Of a DNA stretch of 64,000 nt, positions 40,793 to 52,970 are shown one piece after another. Source of the DNA: Elysia chlorotica (Eukaryota; Mollusca; Gastropoda; Plakobranchidae); the NCBI GenBank assembly GCA_003991915.1, contig RQTK01000940.1:131427-195426 (forward strand), read 5' to 3'. Under the pieces are notes generated by a model, which was given only the letters and a program-made list of their open reading frames with translations, did not search any database and was not told where the DNA came from. Both the position numbers and the translations under genes were made by a program. Numbering within the stretch: the stretch's first letter is position 1; every line of letters starts with the position of its first letter.

Positions 40793-43700
40793 AAATGGAT
40801 GGCAGAGCAGAAGACAGCTTTTGAAAAGAAGCAGCAGGAAGAACTTTTGGCACAGTACCAAAAAGAGCAAGAGGTTCTCAGTAACAGGTATACATACACT
40901 GTGATGATATTGGTGTCATCAAATTAAACTAAATTAAATTCCCATAATACAGGAGTACCAGTATGGAGTTGAGTCGAGTTGGTTTAACGTCCAACATCAG
41001 CACTATAATTTTGATGACCTCCAAGACTGACGTCTGACAATTTTATCATTATATTAAATGTGTTGCCACTCACGAGACAGGGTGGGAATACCATGACTCC
41101 TGTCACATTGTACTGAAACCGACCCAACCAGTCATACCACTAGAATCATTATAAAGTATTGAAGACATTGTTGTTTGAATCATTCCTTCTGGGTGTGGCT
41201 TGTTTAGACAAACATGACTTAGAAGCCATTAGTCTTTTTTTTTTCTTATAAAAAAGTTGTATCTAACGATGAAAGAAACAAATAGATAATAATAAGTGCG
41301 CGTATCTTTTAAAAAAGTTTTGTTTTTTAATTTTATCTTGAGGGATGCTCAATGAAAAATGCTTAAGATTGCAATTGCCAGGAAGGTGAATATTTTTTAT
41401 AAATTGTTCAAAACATTTCAGTGTTAACATAACCACTTTCAGCTTAATCATTAAACCGTTTTTGTCTTTCAAAAATTCCGTTAGAAATTGATTGTGTAAT
41501 CCCTTTGTTCTTGTAATTTTGTGTTTCAGGGCCTTGCTCGGTGACGAAAAAGCAAAACTTGGGCTGAGCTTTCTTTATGATGCTCCACCAGGTCTAAAAA
41601 AGAAAGAGGTAATGATAATAGTTTCTGTCGTGTGGTATTTTGTACTGTGTTTTAGATTCCATATTTATTTACATTTTTTGAGCTAAGAATGTCAGTGTTT
41701 TAAGTTTCTGATGCTGACATGGAACTAGCTACATTTATAATTATATTATTTAAGAGACTCTGGTTGCTTTGTCAGTTTGTGGGTTCAAGTATTTGAAGGG
41801 GTTTGAGCTGCATTATGTAAAGAGATAGCAGGTTTTGCAATGACTCGGCACTAGACAGCCCCACATCGATGGCAGCACTGGACAGTCGACTTAACTTCCC
41901 ATTGGAGACGCTGCGTGAGACTGTTAGTCAAACTTTACCATTTTCCCTTCAGAATTGGGAGTGGTCAAAGGGAAGGAATCCTATATGTTACTATGCTTCA
42001 AAACACAATGTCACAGGGGAATTATAGGTCTTATAATATATAAGCACATAATGAGGGAAAAAAGAGGGCTAGTTCCAACTTCTTGAAAACGTTAATAGAG
42101 ACAAATTCCCTACCATTTCCTAATTTTCTGTGTGTCTGGCGTTTACAGAGGTGCGATGGTTTAATTAAAGCAAAAAAAAACAAGAAAAAAAAAAAAAACG
42201 GAGAGTTGTACAATTCAGCTTCAATGGCTAAAAAGAAATGTAGAAACATCAGGCACATTTAAAATGGGACTTGGTTGATTCGTTATTTTCGATTTTTAAC
42301 AGTAACAGTTAATCACCGTTGTTTGACCTAGTTTGCCCTGTTTTCATTGCAGGAGCCAGAGGGACAGCAGGAAGTCAAATTTGAATGGCAGCGGAAGTAC
42401 AATGCTCCTCGTGAAGCGTAAGTAGAATCATCATTTCTTATTTGGGTAGCATTTCCTTTACAAAAATTATGTAAAAAACAAATGAACATCCTAATCAGAA
42501 ACAACCATACGATTTGTTAGAGGAAGCATCAATTAGTAATTGTTTCATAGTGGTTATTATAGAAATGGATATTTTGTTTTTTATTTGTATTTGATCTCAT
42601 TTATTACTTCAAAGGTTAAGACATACAAATTGAATGAGATAATATTATTGTGAAAATTTCCTGCCTGTCGCGAAAAAGAAACACTGGTGCTATTGAAATA
42701 TAAGCTAGCTGCGTAGCACACAATTGATGTCTAATTGTCTCACTTTATTTCCATTAAGAAAACCCAACAACAAAACTTTTTTTAATGTCGTACAAAATAA
42801 ATATACATAACATAAATATATATAATTATGTATTCCTATACACAATAAAATAGGGGGAAAAGAGTAAAACACTCAACATTGTTGTAGTTTTGAATAGCTG
42901 CTTCCTTTTGTATAACTTTAAAAATATTCTTTTCTTCTTCATAATCTGCTTTATACTACTGCAGTTGTTTTTTTTTGTGCATGTTTTTTTTTTTTTATTT
43001 AATTCAAATCTCTGGGCTATAGGTGTGGGTCACACTGAATCTGATGCCTTCTTTCACAGTAAAGTATGCTCAACTATGGTACTAACAACATTTAAGTTTT
43101 TATAGCATAACACACATTAAATAATTTTTCTTTAGCTTTAAGTCATACCGACCATTTTTATTGGAAAAAATTGTCCGCAACTTATAGTGTCATTTAATTT
43201 TTTTTTAAATTGTTTCATTGTTATTCCTTTGTTCGCACTTCTAGCTATGCCAAGGACGATGACACCATCAGGGACCAGCCATTCGGCATCGAGGTTCGCA
43301 ACGTTCGCTGCATCAAGTGCAGACAGTGGGGACACGTGAACACAGACAAGATTTGTCCTCTCTACGGCAAGAACCTTACTGCAGAACCAGAGCTGCGTAA
43401 GTCAAGTTAAAAATAAAATGCATTTTTCGTACAGTATTTGGAAAAAAATTTTTTGTTGTTATGGCTTTTTTTATCAGGATTTTTTTTTCAGTAGCTTAGT
43501 AATACTCAGTTAATGCTATGGGTTAGGGAGCAGGGGGGTCTGCGGTTCAAATCTGTTCCGTCAGGGAACCTGGTATTTTTACTTATTTGTGTGTGTGTGT
43601 TTTGTTGTTTTTGCTTTATTCCAAATTTACAATTTTAATATTCTCACTCAGAGAGAAGAAGATGAGCGGTTAGATACAGTATTGGCTACAAAAGGTCTTC

Positions 43701-46700
43701 ATTATTTTGTATAAGACAATTATATAGAAAAAAAACAAAAAAATGTGCTATACTAATTAGTTAATGCGAGATTTATGAAATACTTTTTGGTTTTCCCTAC
43801 AGCTACCTCAAGTAATGAATCTTTGCTGTCTAGCATGAAAAGTGAAGGGTTTGCCCTGAAGAACAGCGTTCTCAGTAAAATGATGGGATCTGATCCAGAT
43901 GAATCAGTAAGTTTTTCTCTTTTTTTTTTTCTTTTTTTTTATTGTTATGCAAACTTTTATCTCATAACTTTTGAATAAAAATACAACAAATGGAGATAAC
44001 GTTTATTTCTCAGTACTAATTAAAAAAAAATAATATATTTAATTAAAGTCAGTTTAATTTTTTGAGCTTCTACAAATATAATTATAAGGACACATATTCG
44101 TAAATGTTAATATCTTCGGAGATAAAAATTCTCCAGAAAAAGTGTGTTGGCATATTGTAAAAAATATTTTGCCCGGAACTTCTAATGTGCGATTGACTTA
44201 GAAACAAGTTCACTTTGTCTTTTTTATCGGCCCTATTACTTATTTTAGATTTTTACTGGATGTAATTGTAACATTGTTTTTTTTTTTTTTTTGGTTATGA
44301 TCTTTGAAATCAGGAAATTTGATTGTAATCTGTTTTCAAGAAAATTAACAGAGCTCCTAAATATTTATTGCCATATCAATGCCTTTTTTCATCAGCATGC
44401 CATCCTAGCACAAGAAGATGAGGATGATCCAGAGGTGAAGTTCTTGAAGTCCCTCACACCCAAACAGAAAAAGAAACTGCTCAAGTATGTGTTCTGTTCT
44501 TATATACGAATTCATCATGTTTAAATTCATCTATTTCTCTTAATATTCTCTTGATATATCAATATTTCAATTGTTTGTGATTAATCAATCGAATATCTAG
44601 AAATTGTATTGCAGAAACTGTTATCTTGAGAAAAAAAAAAGGTTATTTCAATTAGACTTTGATGTGTGTGGCTCTAATTTCATGTTTTTTAGTATTATTG
44701 TTTTAGCAGATTACAGGCTTTGAAAACAGAACCCAAATATAAAAAAAAGATGTATTTGTGTGGTAGTCTTTTTCTAATTCGGTGCCAGATGATTCATACT
44801 ATGCACAATCCTAAAGACTTGATCAACCAAATTTAAAGACTATAAAGATAATACTATCATATTGTTAGCCTCTTCATTTATCCTTGTTCATGTGATACAA
44901 TGTTTCATTTCTTCCCTCCAGGAAATTGAACAGCTTGCAGTCTACATCAGACAAAGGGATCGGCAAGAAAAGCAAACACAAGAAAAAGAAATCCAAATCC
45001 AAGAAAAAATCTTCAGACAGCGATTCCTCAGGTAGATATCAATATTAAATTGAAGTCACAAGAAATTCCCAACTTCAGTATATGATTTTGACACATATGC
45101 CTGTTTTACCTAACTTTAAAATTTATAATACTGTCTTTACTGCTAATTTATTTTTATAAAGGTGTTGACGTACCATTTAAAGAAAGCTTTTAATAAGGAT
45201 TATTTTATCATAAAGAGTATTTGTAAACATTACTGTCCTTAGCCATTGACATAAGGCATGTCCTTAAAATTAAATACAGTTGGGGAAAGAAGCCTATGGT
45301 TTGAGAACAAAGTTTTTTTTAGATATTCTCGTCTGTTCTTTTTCTAAGTTAGCCTCAATTAAATTTAATCTAATAATTCTTTGAATTTGTGCATACTTTA
45401 TTGAAGATTTAACACTTATACCATAGATTGTTCATTTTTAAATGATATCTAGTGGAATTTTATTATGCTAATGAGTGTTATAATGTTCCTTTTTTTATTG
45501 AATGCCTAGATGATGAAGGAGCTAAATCCAAGCGAGCTTAGGCACAGGAGCTATGCTTCCTGTGATAATTAGACTTAAGTGCATTTGGAGAAAGAGGCCT
45601 ATAGTTTGAGAATAACATTTTTTAGAAATTATTGTATTTTCTGTTCCTAAGTTAGCTTAAATAAAATTAAATCTATTCTTTGAATTTTTGCATATTCAAT
45701 TCAAGATTTAACACCAAAAGTATACAGAATTAAAAAAAAATTTTTTTTTAATGTATACCCAGAGGGATTGTATTATAAATGCCAATGAGTGTTATAATGT
45801 TCCTTTTTTTTCTTCTTATATATCACTCATTACTTTTACTGTTTTAGATGATGAAGGAGCTAAATCCAAGCGTTCCAAGTCATCAAAGCACCATAGATCA
45901 TCATCTTCTTCAGAATCTGAGGGTAAGACTTTTCTTTTCTAATACCTTTCTAAACTTTTCTCTCTGGTTTACTCCAGAAATTGTGGTAAAAACAAAGGAT
46001 AATTGAGATAAATAATGCCTTTTGTCAAAGTTGGTGCTTAGCCAGCTAGTTTCAATTTAAAAAACTCTCTGTTTTTTTTTTCTCTTCTTATAAATGATAT
46101 ATGAAATGGGCTAGTGTTTTGTGATTGTATCTCTATATGAAATTTAAAATTTTTTACGTATACAAACACAAGAAGCAGTTGTTTGACGTACTGAATTTAG
46201 TAGGAGGTTGTCTAACCTAACCATAGAATTTGTAGTAGCAGTAGAACTAGCTGTAGTGCGTGTAGTGATTCTGGTCATGGGTTTTTTCACCTTTCGCCCA
46301 GAAAAATGAACACATTCTTTTAAATTATAGTGTATATTGGTCCATGTGACACACAAACGAAATAACTTGCCAAGTGAATAACAATTGGCTTGAATTTTGT
46401 TGTTGTTATTATTAAATTGCTTTGCTTGAACGTTTGGTTTATTTGTACAAACACTGTATGCTTCTTTTTATAATGAAGTAAAAAAAAAAAAAAGGCAATG
46501 GCAGAATTTAAGTAGATTAGTGTTTTAGATTCACAAATGTTGGTAAATGTTTATAAATAGTTCAATTTTAAATGTTTATAAATAGTTCAATTGTTTATTT
46601 CATTTGTATTCATATTAACTGTTTTAATTATATTTCTCAATTCCCACAAAGAAGAGTTAATAATAAAATGATAGTGAAATTATTCCCACATTAAGTCTAT

Positions 46701-47366
46701 GCTCAATTTTTCTATAAACATATTATTTCAATCATACTTTATAATCAAGAACAAAATGTTGAAAATAATTATAGGTATCAATGTGGGGCAAACATCATTT
46801 AAAAAATATATCTCATTACTTATTAAATAAAATGTATCTGTGCTTATTTTCTTTCAGGCGAAGACCATCACAGGAAAGGAAGGCATTCAGACAAATCACA
46901 TAAACAAAAAGAGCACAGAGATAGAGGAGGCAGATCAATCAGCCCTGCTAGTCACAAGAGAGAAAATGGTGCAAAGGAGGCTTCTCATAGAGATAGGAGT
47001 AACAGTAACAGACACAGGAGAACAGACAGATCAAGCAGCCCTGAGGAGAGACACAGACATGATGAGAGAAGGGATAGACAGGATGAGAGGAGGGAAAGAC
47101 ATGATGAGAGAAGGGATGACAAATATGCTGGGAGGAGGAGTCCAGATCACCACAGAAACAAAAACAGGAGAGAGGAGAAATCTTACAGCCCATCCGATAG
47201 AAAGAGAAAGTCTGGAAAAGACAAGAGGGATGCTTCTGATTCTGACGACAGCGGCAGGGGAGCGAGTTACTCCGGGAAACAGAGGAAAAGGCACGACAGA
47301 GACAGTAGATCGGGCAGTAGAGGGAAATATGAGTCCAGAAAAGGTGATAAAAGAAGGAATAAGTGA
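40793..47366 (+). CDS. CIR1: CIR1, corepressor interacting with RBPJ (5' end missing)
   Basis: Nuclear corepressor that bridges the Notch effector RBPJ/CSL to histone deacetylase complexes; family members also associate with splicing factors. Nine exons join in one frame through GT-AG introns: 40793-40887, 41530-41608, 42353-42417, 43245-43396, 43803-43906, 44396-44484, 44922-45031, 45848-45922 and 46858-47366, giving 1278 nt, 425 residues plus TGA. Visible residues 1-80 form the Cir_N domain, opening KWMAEQK and containing APPGLKKKE and KFEW. Residues 80-118 contain [13 protein letters not shown] followed by a zinc-knuckle-like C102-C105-H110-C117 (CX2CX4HX6C). Residues 178-194 carry [17 protein letters not shown]. 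Lys/Ser-rich tracts follow, and residues 257-425 are an Arg/Asp/Glu/Ser-rich tail. The order and motifs match vertebrate CIR1 (about 450 residues). The first ~25 codons, normally MGKSF-type, lie in an upstream exon that I could not find. Confidence in identity is very high; the last exon frame is fixed by phase and by its RS-like composition. Confidence 0.96.
40966..41150 (-). mobile_element. SINE fragment in a CIR1 intron, minus strand
   Basis: Inserted antisense in the first visible CIR1 intron. The minus strand gives gttgggtcggtttcagtac, catggtattcccaccctg, tcagacgtcagtcttggag and gatgttggacgttaaacc. The tRNA-like head is missing. No effect on the flanking splice sites is visible. Confidence 0.8.
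43495..43595 (+). mobile_element. SINE head fragment in a CIR1 intron
   Basis: Contains ggttagggagcaggggggtc and B-box-like gcggttcaaatctg, followed by ttccgtcagggaacctgg. It resembles a tRNA-like SINE head without the family body. Assignment rests on the B box and is tentative. Confidence 0.4.
45260..45875 (+). repeat. Tandem duplication inside a CIR1 intron, including part of an exon
   Basis: Two copies, about 45260-45535 and 45570-45872, share recognisable landmarks in the same order: cctatRgtttgagaa, ttctttgaattt, gaagatttaacac versus caagatttaacac, and aatgagtgttataatg. Each ends in an AG acceptor and the same 25 exon bases. The intron parts have diverged considerably, while the 25 exon bases are identical. 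The second copy joins the true exon at 45848. Confidence 0.85.
45510..45541 (+). pseudogene. Duplicated partial CIR1 exon with in-frame stop
   Basis: An AG acceptor at 45508-45509, preceded by a pyrimidine run, is followed by 25 bases identical to the start of the true exon at 45848-45872. Similarity stops inside the exon, after the AAGCG shared by both copies. Read in the CIR1 phase (one base carried over from 45031) it gives [10 protein letters not shown] and then TAG at 45539-45541. If used, it would end the protein about 241 visible residues in, before the Arg-rich tail. An AATAAA at 45660-45665 lies downstream, so an alternative terminal exon is conceivable; a dead copy is the simpler reading. 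Confidence 0.75.
46537..46591 (+). repeat. Short tandem duplication in the last CIR1 intron
   Basis: Two adjacent copies of aaatgtttataaatagttca about 24 bases apart. Confidence 0.8.
47055..47117 (+). repeat. Three 21-bp coding repeats in the CIR1 tail
   Basis: Three consecutive 21-bp units at 47055-47075, 47076-47096 and 47097-47117 encode the heptads [14 protein letters not shown] and RHDERRD (visible residues 323-343). The first and third units are identical at the DNA level, pointing to recent slippage or selection for the RD/RE charge pattern. Confidence 0.9.
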
Positions 47367-47413
47367 AGTGTCGATTTTTGCTTGTTTTCCCTTTGATGTT
47401 TATGTATAAATGA

Positions 47414-47419
47414 AATAAA
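47414..47419 (+). terminator. CIR1 proximal polyadenylation signal AATAAA
   Basis: Canonical AATAAA 48 bases after the CIR1 stop, followed by a T-rich stretch at 47431-47440. In this AT-rich sequence the hexamer can also occur by chance, but position and order fit. Confidence 0.55.
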
Positions 47420-47477
47420 TAATTGCATTGTATTTTTTTGTTGATGGATTGATATTTATTGAAATTTGAATATGATG

Positions 47478-47483
47478 AATAAA
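47478..47483 (+). terminator. CIR1 distal polyadenylation signal AATAAA
   Basis: Second canonical AATAAA, 112 bases after the stop codon, with a GT/T-rich stretch (tgatgttttttattt) about 20-35 bases downstream, the usual arrangement for a cleavage site near 47500. Probably the main 3' end of CIR1. Confidence 0.6.
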
Positions 47484-49152
47484 TCTTTGAAACAAAAATA
47501 ACCAATGATGTTTTTTATTTATTTATTTTCTTTTCTTAATAATAAGATGGTGAACGTGAATCAACTTGATGCACAAAAATAAGAATACAGCAAATATAAA
47601 ACTAGCACAAAGCCGTAAAGAATAACAAAACATCTGTAAATATATCTACAGTGAACAATTTTTTTTCTTTTAACCAAAATTAACATAATTCATTTAGCTG
47701 CACCAGGAACACAAAAATTCGTTTGAATTACTACATCAAAATTACTATCTTGCATTATGTGAAGCATGGTATCCTATGCCATCTTCTAAAGTGTACATTT
47801 GCTTCTTCAACGATTTTCGTTCAAGACATTCTGGTGCAAAGATAAAAACAAGTGCTGTAAATGGAGCTTTAATTACAATACATTATTGGAAATGGAGCTG
47901 ATCTGATTGAGTTTAGGAGCTGGACACAGCTCACAGTAATTTTATCACAATGAAATTACATAAAAGACAGAAAAAAAAGTTAGCTCACTCAAAACATGTA
48001 TTTGATCTGTATTATCTTTCTCAGGTTTTCATTTTGACAAAATAGAAACATTTTTCGAAGAATATCCATTTTAACCAAACCAAAAACGTTCATGGCTTTA
48101 TCACAGATGTACCATGAAGTTGTTGGTTTTTCTTAATGTTTAGTCGAATGTATTTATCTAAAAGAAACATTTTCAGTAAGCATTATAGAAGAGTAAGAAT
48201 GACATCATGTCGTAAAGAAAAAGTGATTGCACAAAAAAAAAAAAAAAAGATTTTTACACTTAGGCCTACACCAAATCGTTTACTGTTATACATTTTAAAA
48301 ACCATTTGGCAAACCGCATGCAAAAAGTTAAAAGTGAAGATTTTTAGAAATGGTTTTCTTCTCTTTGAAATACATGCAGTCAACACAAAGCTGCAAATGA
48401 AAATCATGTTAATATGCTTTGTCTGATATATGATGTAGAAGACCAGACAAAAATGGACTCACTCGATGTAATGGTCATAGTTGGACTTTATTAACCCCCT
48501 TCCTTCCTTTTAAGCCATTTCCCCATCTTCACCTTCCGACCCGTTCCATTTATCTTCTAAAGCCTTATCTACCCCCCCCCCTTTCATTCTCTCCCTCTTT
48601 ATAGATAGGTAAATCGCTCTCTTAAACTTTTTCTTAGGGTCATCTTGTAAAAGGACTAATGCTAGTGCGTACGTTTAGTTGGTTTGATATTATTTCATTG
48701 GTTACGTTTACAATAAATCTTTTATTATACATGTATTATATACCACAAGGCAACACAATTTGTGATAAGATAAAGTAGTGCTACAAATTTCGGAACGAAG
48801 GACAAATATGTTTTTGTACCACGTTTAAAGACATACGAATGGTTTGTTAGTTTTAGGCCTTGGTCCAATAACATCAGAATACGCCATCTCAGAGTAGCAG
48901 AGCCGGGGACCGGATCACAATAAAGATAAGGATAAACTGTCTCAAATTTGCAAAACAGTTTATTGATAATATGGCTTACTTTGACTACTTAAGCAATATT
49001 TTTGATACTGAAGTGACTTTTTATCTTTTTTAAAAAAATTATGTTTTGAGTTCTATCGAGTCAATCCAAGACATTCTGAAGATAAACTGCATGTTTAGGT
49101 TATTGGTAGCATGTTTTCTTTATCTTATTAACACATTTAAAATACCATGGTG

Positions 49153-49340
49153 CAGCATTATATAAGCTATATTGTGGACAAGTCTCAAGTGTGACGTCTG
49201 ACAATTTTATGTGCTGGCACAGACGAAAGGGCGGTCACATTAAACTGACAACAACCCAACCATTAGGGGCGAAATTGCCAAGGCTCGAACCACAGACCTC
49301 CTGCGTCGAAGCCGATGTTCTGCCTCAGGGGTACCACGCC

Positions 49341-49345
<5 letters not shown>
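49153..49345 (-). mobile_element. tRNA-headed SINE, internally shortened, minus strand
   Basis: The minus strand reads a tRNA-like head with B box gtggttcgagcc, the body sequence gttgtcagtttaatgtgacc, then jumps to agcacataaaattgtcagac and acaatatagctta. The region corresponding to the catggtatccc segment is deleted. A GA microsatellite (49346-49373) abuts the head side. Confidence 0.75.
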
Positions 49346-49377
<32 letters not shown>

Positions 49378-49436
49378 ATATATGTATGTATATACAAGCA
49401 CAGATATGGAGAGGACGAAAGAGAGAGAGAGAGATA
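49346..49436 (+). repeat. (GA)n microsatellite flanking a SINE
   Basis: GA run at 49346-49373 and a second short run near 49420-49433, adjoining the head of the minus-strand SINE. Confidence 0.9.
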
Positions 49437-50405
49437 TGTAATAATTTGACAACGTGAAAGTGAAAGTCGAAACAATTTATCGTCTTTCAGTGTAGGCATC
49501 TTTTACTCCCGTTCACACAGTACTATAAGCTACAATTAACACCAATATTTTTGAACTTTCACTTCTCTGCTTGAAAAAATATATTCTGCTCTTCAGATTC
49601 AGCATGATAAGGACTTTTCAAGTTTTGGTCTTTGCATGGTAATTATCATATTCAAGCTGCCGTTGTCTTTTTCCCAATAGTTTTCTGTCTTTTTAACACA
49701 AACATAGCCAGGGTATATGTTATCGTCATCATCCTCATCACTTTCCTCTTGAGTCTAATTTAATTTGTCTCTTTCTTTTTACCATACTGGTCACCAACTG
49801 TCACAATATCTTTATTATCTTCCTTATTCATAATTTCAAACTTGTATCTACAAAATGATAGGTGCTCAGTTACACCTTTCTTAACTTCATAATTTGTAAA
49901 ATGTCTTTAAGTTGAACCAAAAACCATATTGTTACGCTGATTTTCTTAAGCTAACCATTTATATTTAAAAAATCGCAGCAGTTTCGGATATGTCTTAAAT
50001 ATGAACTTTACAGAAAATAGAAATGCATTGAGTGGAATAATTAGAAACGATTTGGGCAAAAATGATAACAAAGACGAAAACTAAGCAGTGATGGATGTCG
50101 AGAGTCTTAGAAACTGTGGAAAGACCTAGAAAAAATCCAAAAGAATGCCTTAAGGGTTTTGTTCTTGATAAGGTGTGAGAATCCTGATGTGCTCAAGCAT
50201 GTCTATCTATAATGAACTGTGGATACGGATCTCCCTTCTCCAACAAGCTGTTGGAGTTTATAGTATAGACTATCTCCAACATAGATCTGAAGACGAATAT
50301 ATCATTAACGCAGTAGGTTCGAGTTTGTGGTTTCGAAATTGGTTTGAGCAAATCAAATAAAGTACGATTTACGCGTGTACTTTTACCTAAAAGACAAAAA
50401 AAACA

Positions 50406-50472
50406 ACTAGCGTAAGTGGAAGTGTTATTAACGTTTTGAACAAAACAAGCGCAAGTGGAAGTGTTATTCTAG
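50406..50472 (+). repeat. Short tandem duplication
   Basis: gcgtaagtggaagtgttatt and gcgcaagtggaagtgttatt, about 40 bases apart. Confidence 0.75.
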
Positions 50473-51159
50473 ATCCACGGTTTGAAGCCCACGATCGGGA
50501 CAATTTATTGATGCCTGCATTTGCCATTATAAAACTGTTCCGAATTTCAAACCAGGAACTCAATCAAACAATCTAGCTCAGCGTGTTCTAGACTAGTACA
50601 TCGGTTAGAAGCTCTAATAAGTTATAACATTATCACCGATCGATTGTTTCAAATGCTTTGCACCTGTTTGAAGAAACATAGATATTTTGTTTAAAAGTAT
50701 TATTGCAAAATGATGTCCAACAAGTATATTTCGAATTGAAGTAAGTGCAGTAATGAAGATAAAGTACACCGTGGTAGTAAGTGTAACGTTGATATTAACA
50801 AATACATCTCCCAACAAACATATACACAGATAAATCAATATTTTTTTATGAAAGTATGCATTGTTTATAAGCTAGGTGAAAGGCATTCGAGAAAGAACGT
50901 TGTTCATATTGTAAACATTTAAATTACTACCCATACAAAACGAATGGTGACTTTTTCTTTATTTCAAATGAAAACAAAAAAAAAGATTTACTTGTAATCT
51001 AGTACACTTTCTAATCAATAATTATAAATTATATACCATTAGTTCACCAGAAAATCGGACTAAGCCATAGCTATTATCCAGGTACATATTCAAGTGTATG
51101 CTAAATGGATGTTAATCAATAACTCTTTGTTCCACAGAACAACAAAAACAACCCAGCCG

Positions 51160-51242
51160 TTAGAGACCTTGCGAAATTGGAGGACTTAGAGAAAACGAAG
51201 ACTATAGGTAAAAAAAAATGTACCATGGCGTTCAGTTATGGC
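51160..51242 (+). repeat. Diverged copy of the 11.4-kb repeat family
   Basis: Contains gttagagaccttgcgaaatt, gagaaaacgaagactatagg and gcgttcagttatgg in the order seen in the 11340-11810 units. Confidence 0.45.
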
Positions 51243-51680
51243 CCTAAACGTTGACTTACAAAGCCAATGATCGATCAGAAAAAACTTTTGACTTGTGGAT
51301 TATGATTATGTAATTCATTAACGTCAAGTCGATCACAAAGCCTTGTCCAGCCCTTGAGACCAATTATGGCATCTCTCACAGACCCATTACCTCAGCCATT
51401 ACCCAGACACATTGTTCTCGGTCAACGACTAGATGACCTACAGATCGATATAAGTCTGTAACATGTACTAAAGAGCATCTCCTTTTAGGTTCAAGGCCTT
51501 TCTCGAAGTTGTAAAGTTACATTATATATATTATTTTACCTAGTATTACATGTACCACCATTTCACACTTTCTGGCATTGTCACTCTAAAAGCCATAAAA
51601 CACACACGCACACACAAAAAAGACCCCCAAACAAAAAGCAAAGGGGAAAAAAACTTGATTATGATTTGCTGTATACACTA

Positions 51681-51897
51681 AATAGTTTTAACACGAATAT
51701 AATATAATTTGATTTTATTGAATTTTTCTAATTAAAGTCCACTATATTTCTTCATTCATACATATGTACAAGTACATGTACTTGTACATATGTATAAATA
51801 AAGAAATATAGTGGAATTTGGATGAAGAAATATACTGGACTTTAATTAGAGGAATTCAATGAAATAAAATCCTATAATATTCGTATTAAAACCAATT
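51681..51897. repeat. Near-perfect 217-bp palindrome (possible MITE)
   Basis: The two arms are reverse complements around 51776/51777, where gtacatgtac is the centre. The left arm contains ttaacacgaatat, ttttattgaat, taattaaagtcc and actatatttctt. The right arm contains their complements in reverse order, with one extra ~22-bp stretch (tggatgaagaaatata) that duplicates part of the arm. No ORF is present. A foldback or MITE-like DNA transposon derivative is the best guess; no clear target-site duplication was identified. Confidence 0.8.
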
Positions 51898-52797
51898 AAA
51901 AAAGATAGGGTAATCAATAAATGCACATTGTTAAGCATTATCTTTGGTTAACAAATACTATGTGAAAAGAATACTAACACTACACAAAAAAGCGAACATG
52001 TTCAACGACCATAAACATGCAATGGCAATCGTATACATTTTAAACCAATTATAGTAATAATGTTATAATGCTTATTATGTAATGGCATAAGTATACTTTT
52101 GTTTGAACAATAAAAAAGCATTGAAAGTATAGATAAAAACTAATATGGACTGTCGTGAAAATAATCTGCATACATTATCAAGGGCATTAAAAAAAAAGAT
52201 AATAACATAATTTCAAGTATATTCAGAATTCAAATCAATGTACACTTAGAGCGTTTCTCTATGGTGTACCACATTGCAATTTGCTGTGTATGCGAAAAGA
52301 CAAGTTGATTTGTTATTCAGCCCCACGTTATGAGGATGGAAATCACATAAACACTTGCACTCATTGAACAAGAACCTGAGAATCCTTGGTTTTCCACATA
52401 AAATAACGCAGCTAATTGAATATTAACACAAGAGCTGTTGAAAGGCACGCCAACGTTTCCCCGTGCACAAAGAAAATAATAACACAAACAGCTTAACAAG
52501 CTACGAAAATGTGCTGTTTATTACATACTTGACTTAAAAGGATTTCAAATTGTTTTGCAAACGTTGCGATTTCTGTTATTCATAAATAATACTATTATTA
52601 TTAATATTTTGAATCCAAATTGCGTCTCTTTACCAGAGTTCACTTTAAGATGCCAAGTTCCAAAGAAGAATCCTACCCTTGAACTGGCCAAAAACCTTCA
52701 CTCCTGTGTGAACTTGCGATTTTATGCTTAACAAAAAAGAATGTGTATTATAGGGTTAACTGATAATATTTAACATATTGTTTTGGTCTCGCGGTCG

Positions 52798-52885
52798 CAA
52801 TGAAAAGTAATAATTATTTCTATTGATTTTACTTTTGAAAGAAGGGACTATCTCTGTCTTTCTGTGACATACAATTAGAAAGATA
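52798..52885 (+). repeat. Dispersed duplicate, first copy
   Basis: About 88 bases with attgattttacttttgaaag, aagggactatctctgtct and acatacaattagaaagatat. The same series is at 53551-53638. In this copy a SINE tail remnant follows at once. Confidence 0.8.
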
Positions 52886-52889
52886 TAAA

Positions 52890-52970
52890 CCTTGGGATCC
52901 CTCCACAATATAGCCTGGCTGCTGGCGTTGAACTTTAAGAAACTAGCTGACTCAGTCACTCAGTCAGTGG
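52890..52970 (+). mobile_element. SINE tail remnant
   Basis: Contains cttgggatccctccacaat, atagcctggctgctggc and gttgaactttaagaaac. It sits immediately after one copy of a duplicated 88-bp sequence (52798-52885), so its insertion may mark that repeat's edge. Confidence 0.6.

Larger units (their letters stand above)
47367..47505 (+). other. CIR1: CIR1 3' untranslated region
   Basis: Short AT-rich sequence between the CIR1 stop codon TGA (47364-47366) and the second of two AATAAA hexamers. The right end is estimated as 15-25 bases beyond the second signal; no transcript evidence is available. Confidence 0.7.
47506..51680. other. Gene-free sequence downstream of CIR1
   Basis: AT-rich, with one SINE, its GA run and a poly-A tract at 48233-48248. 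No exon-like sequence was recognised. Confidence 0.6.

Noticed and set aside
46840-47409. 189-codon open frame on + over the last CIR1 exon
   Set aside because: It is out of the CIR1 phase. The true frame, set by the one-base carry-over at 45922, gives the RS/RD-like tail and a stop at 47364; the other frame is open because of biased composition.
46948-47505. 185-codon open frame on the minus strand opposite the last CIR1 exon
   Set aside because: Antisense shadow of a purine-rich coding exon, with no motif and no splice support.
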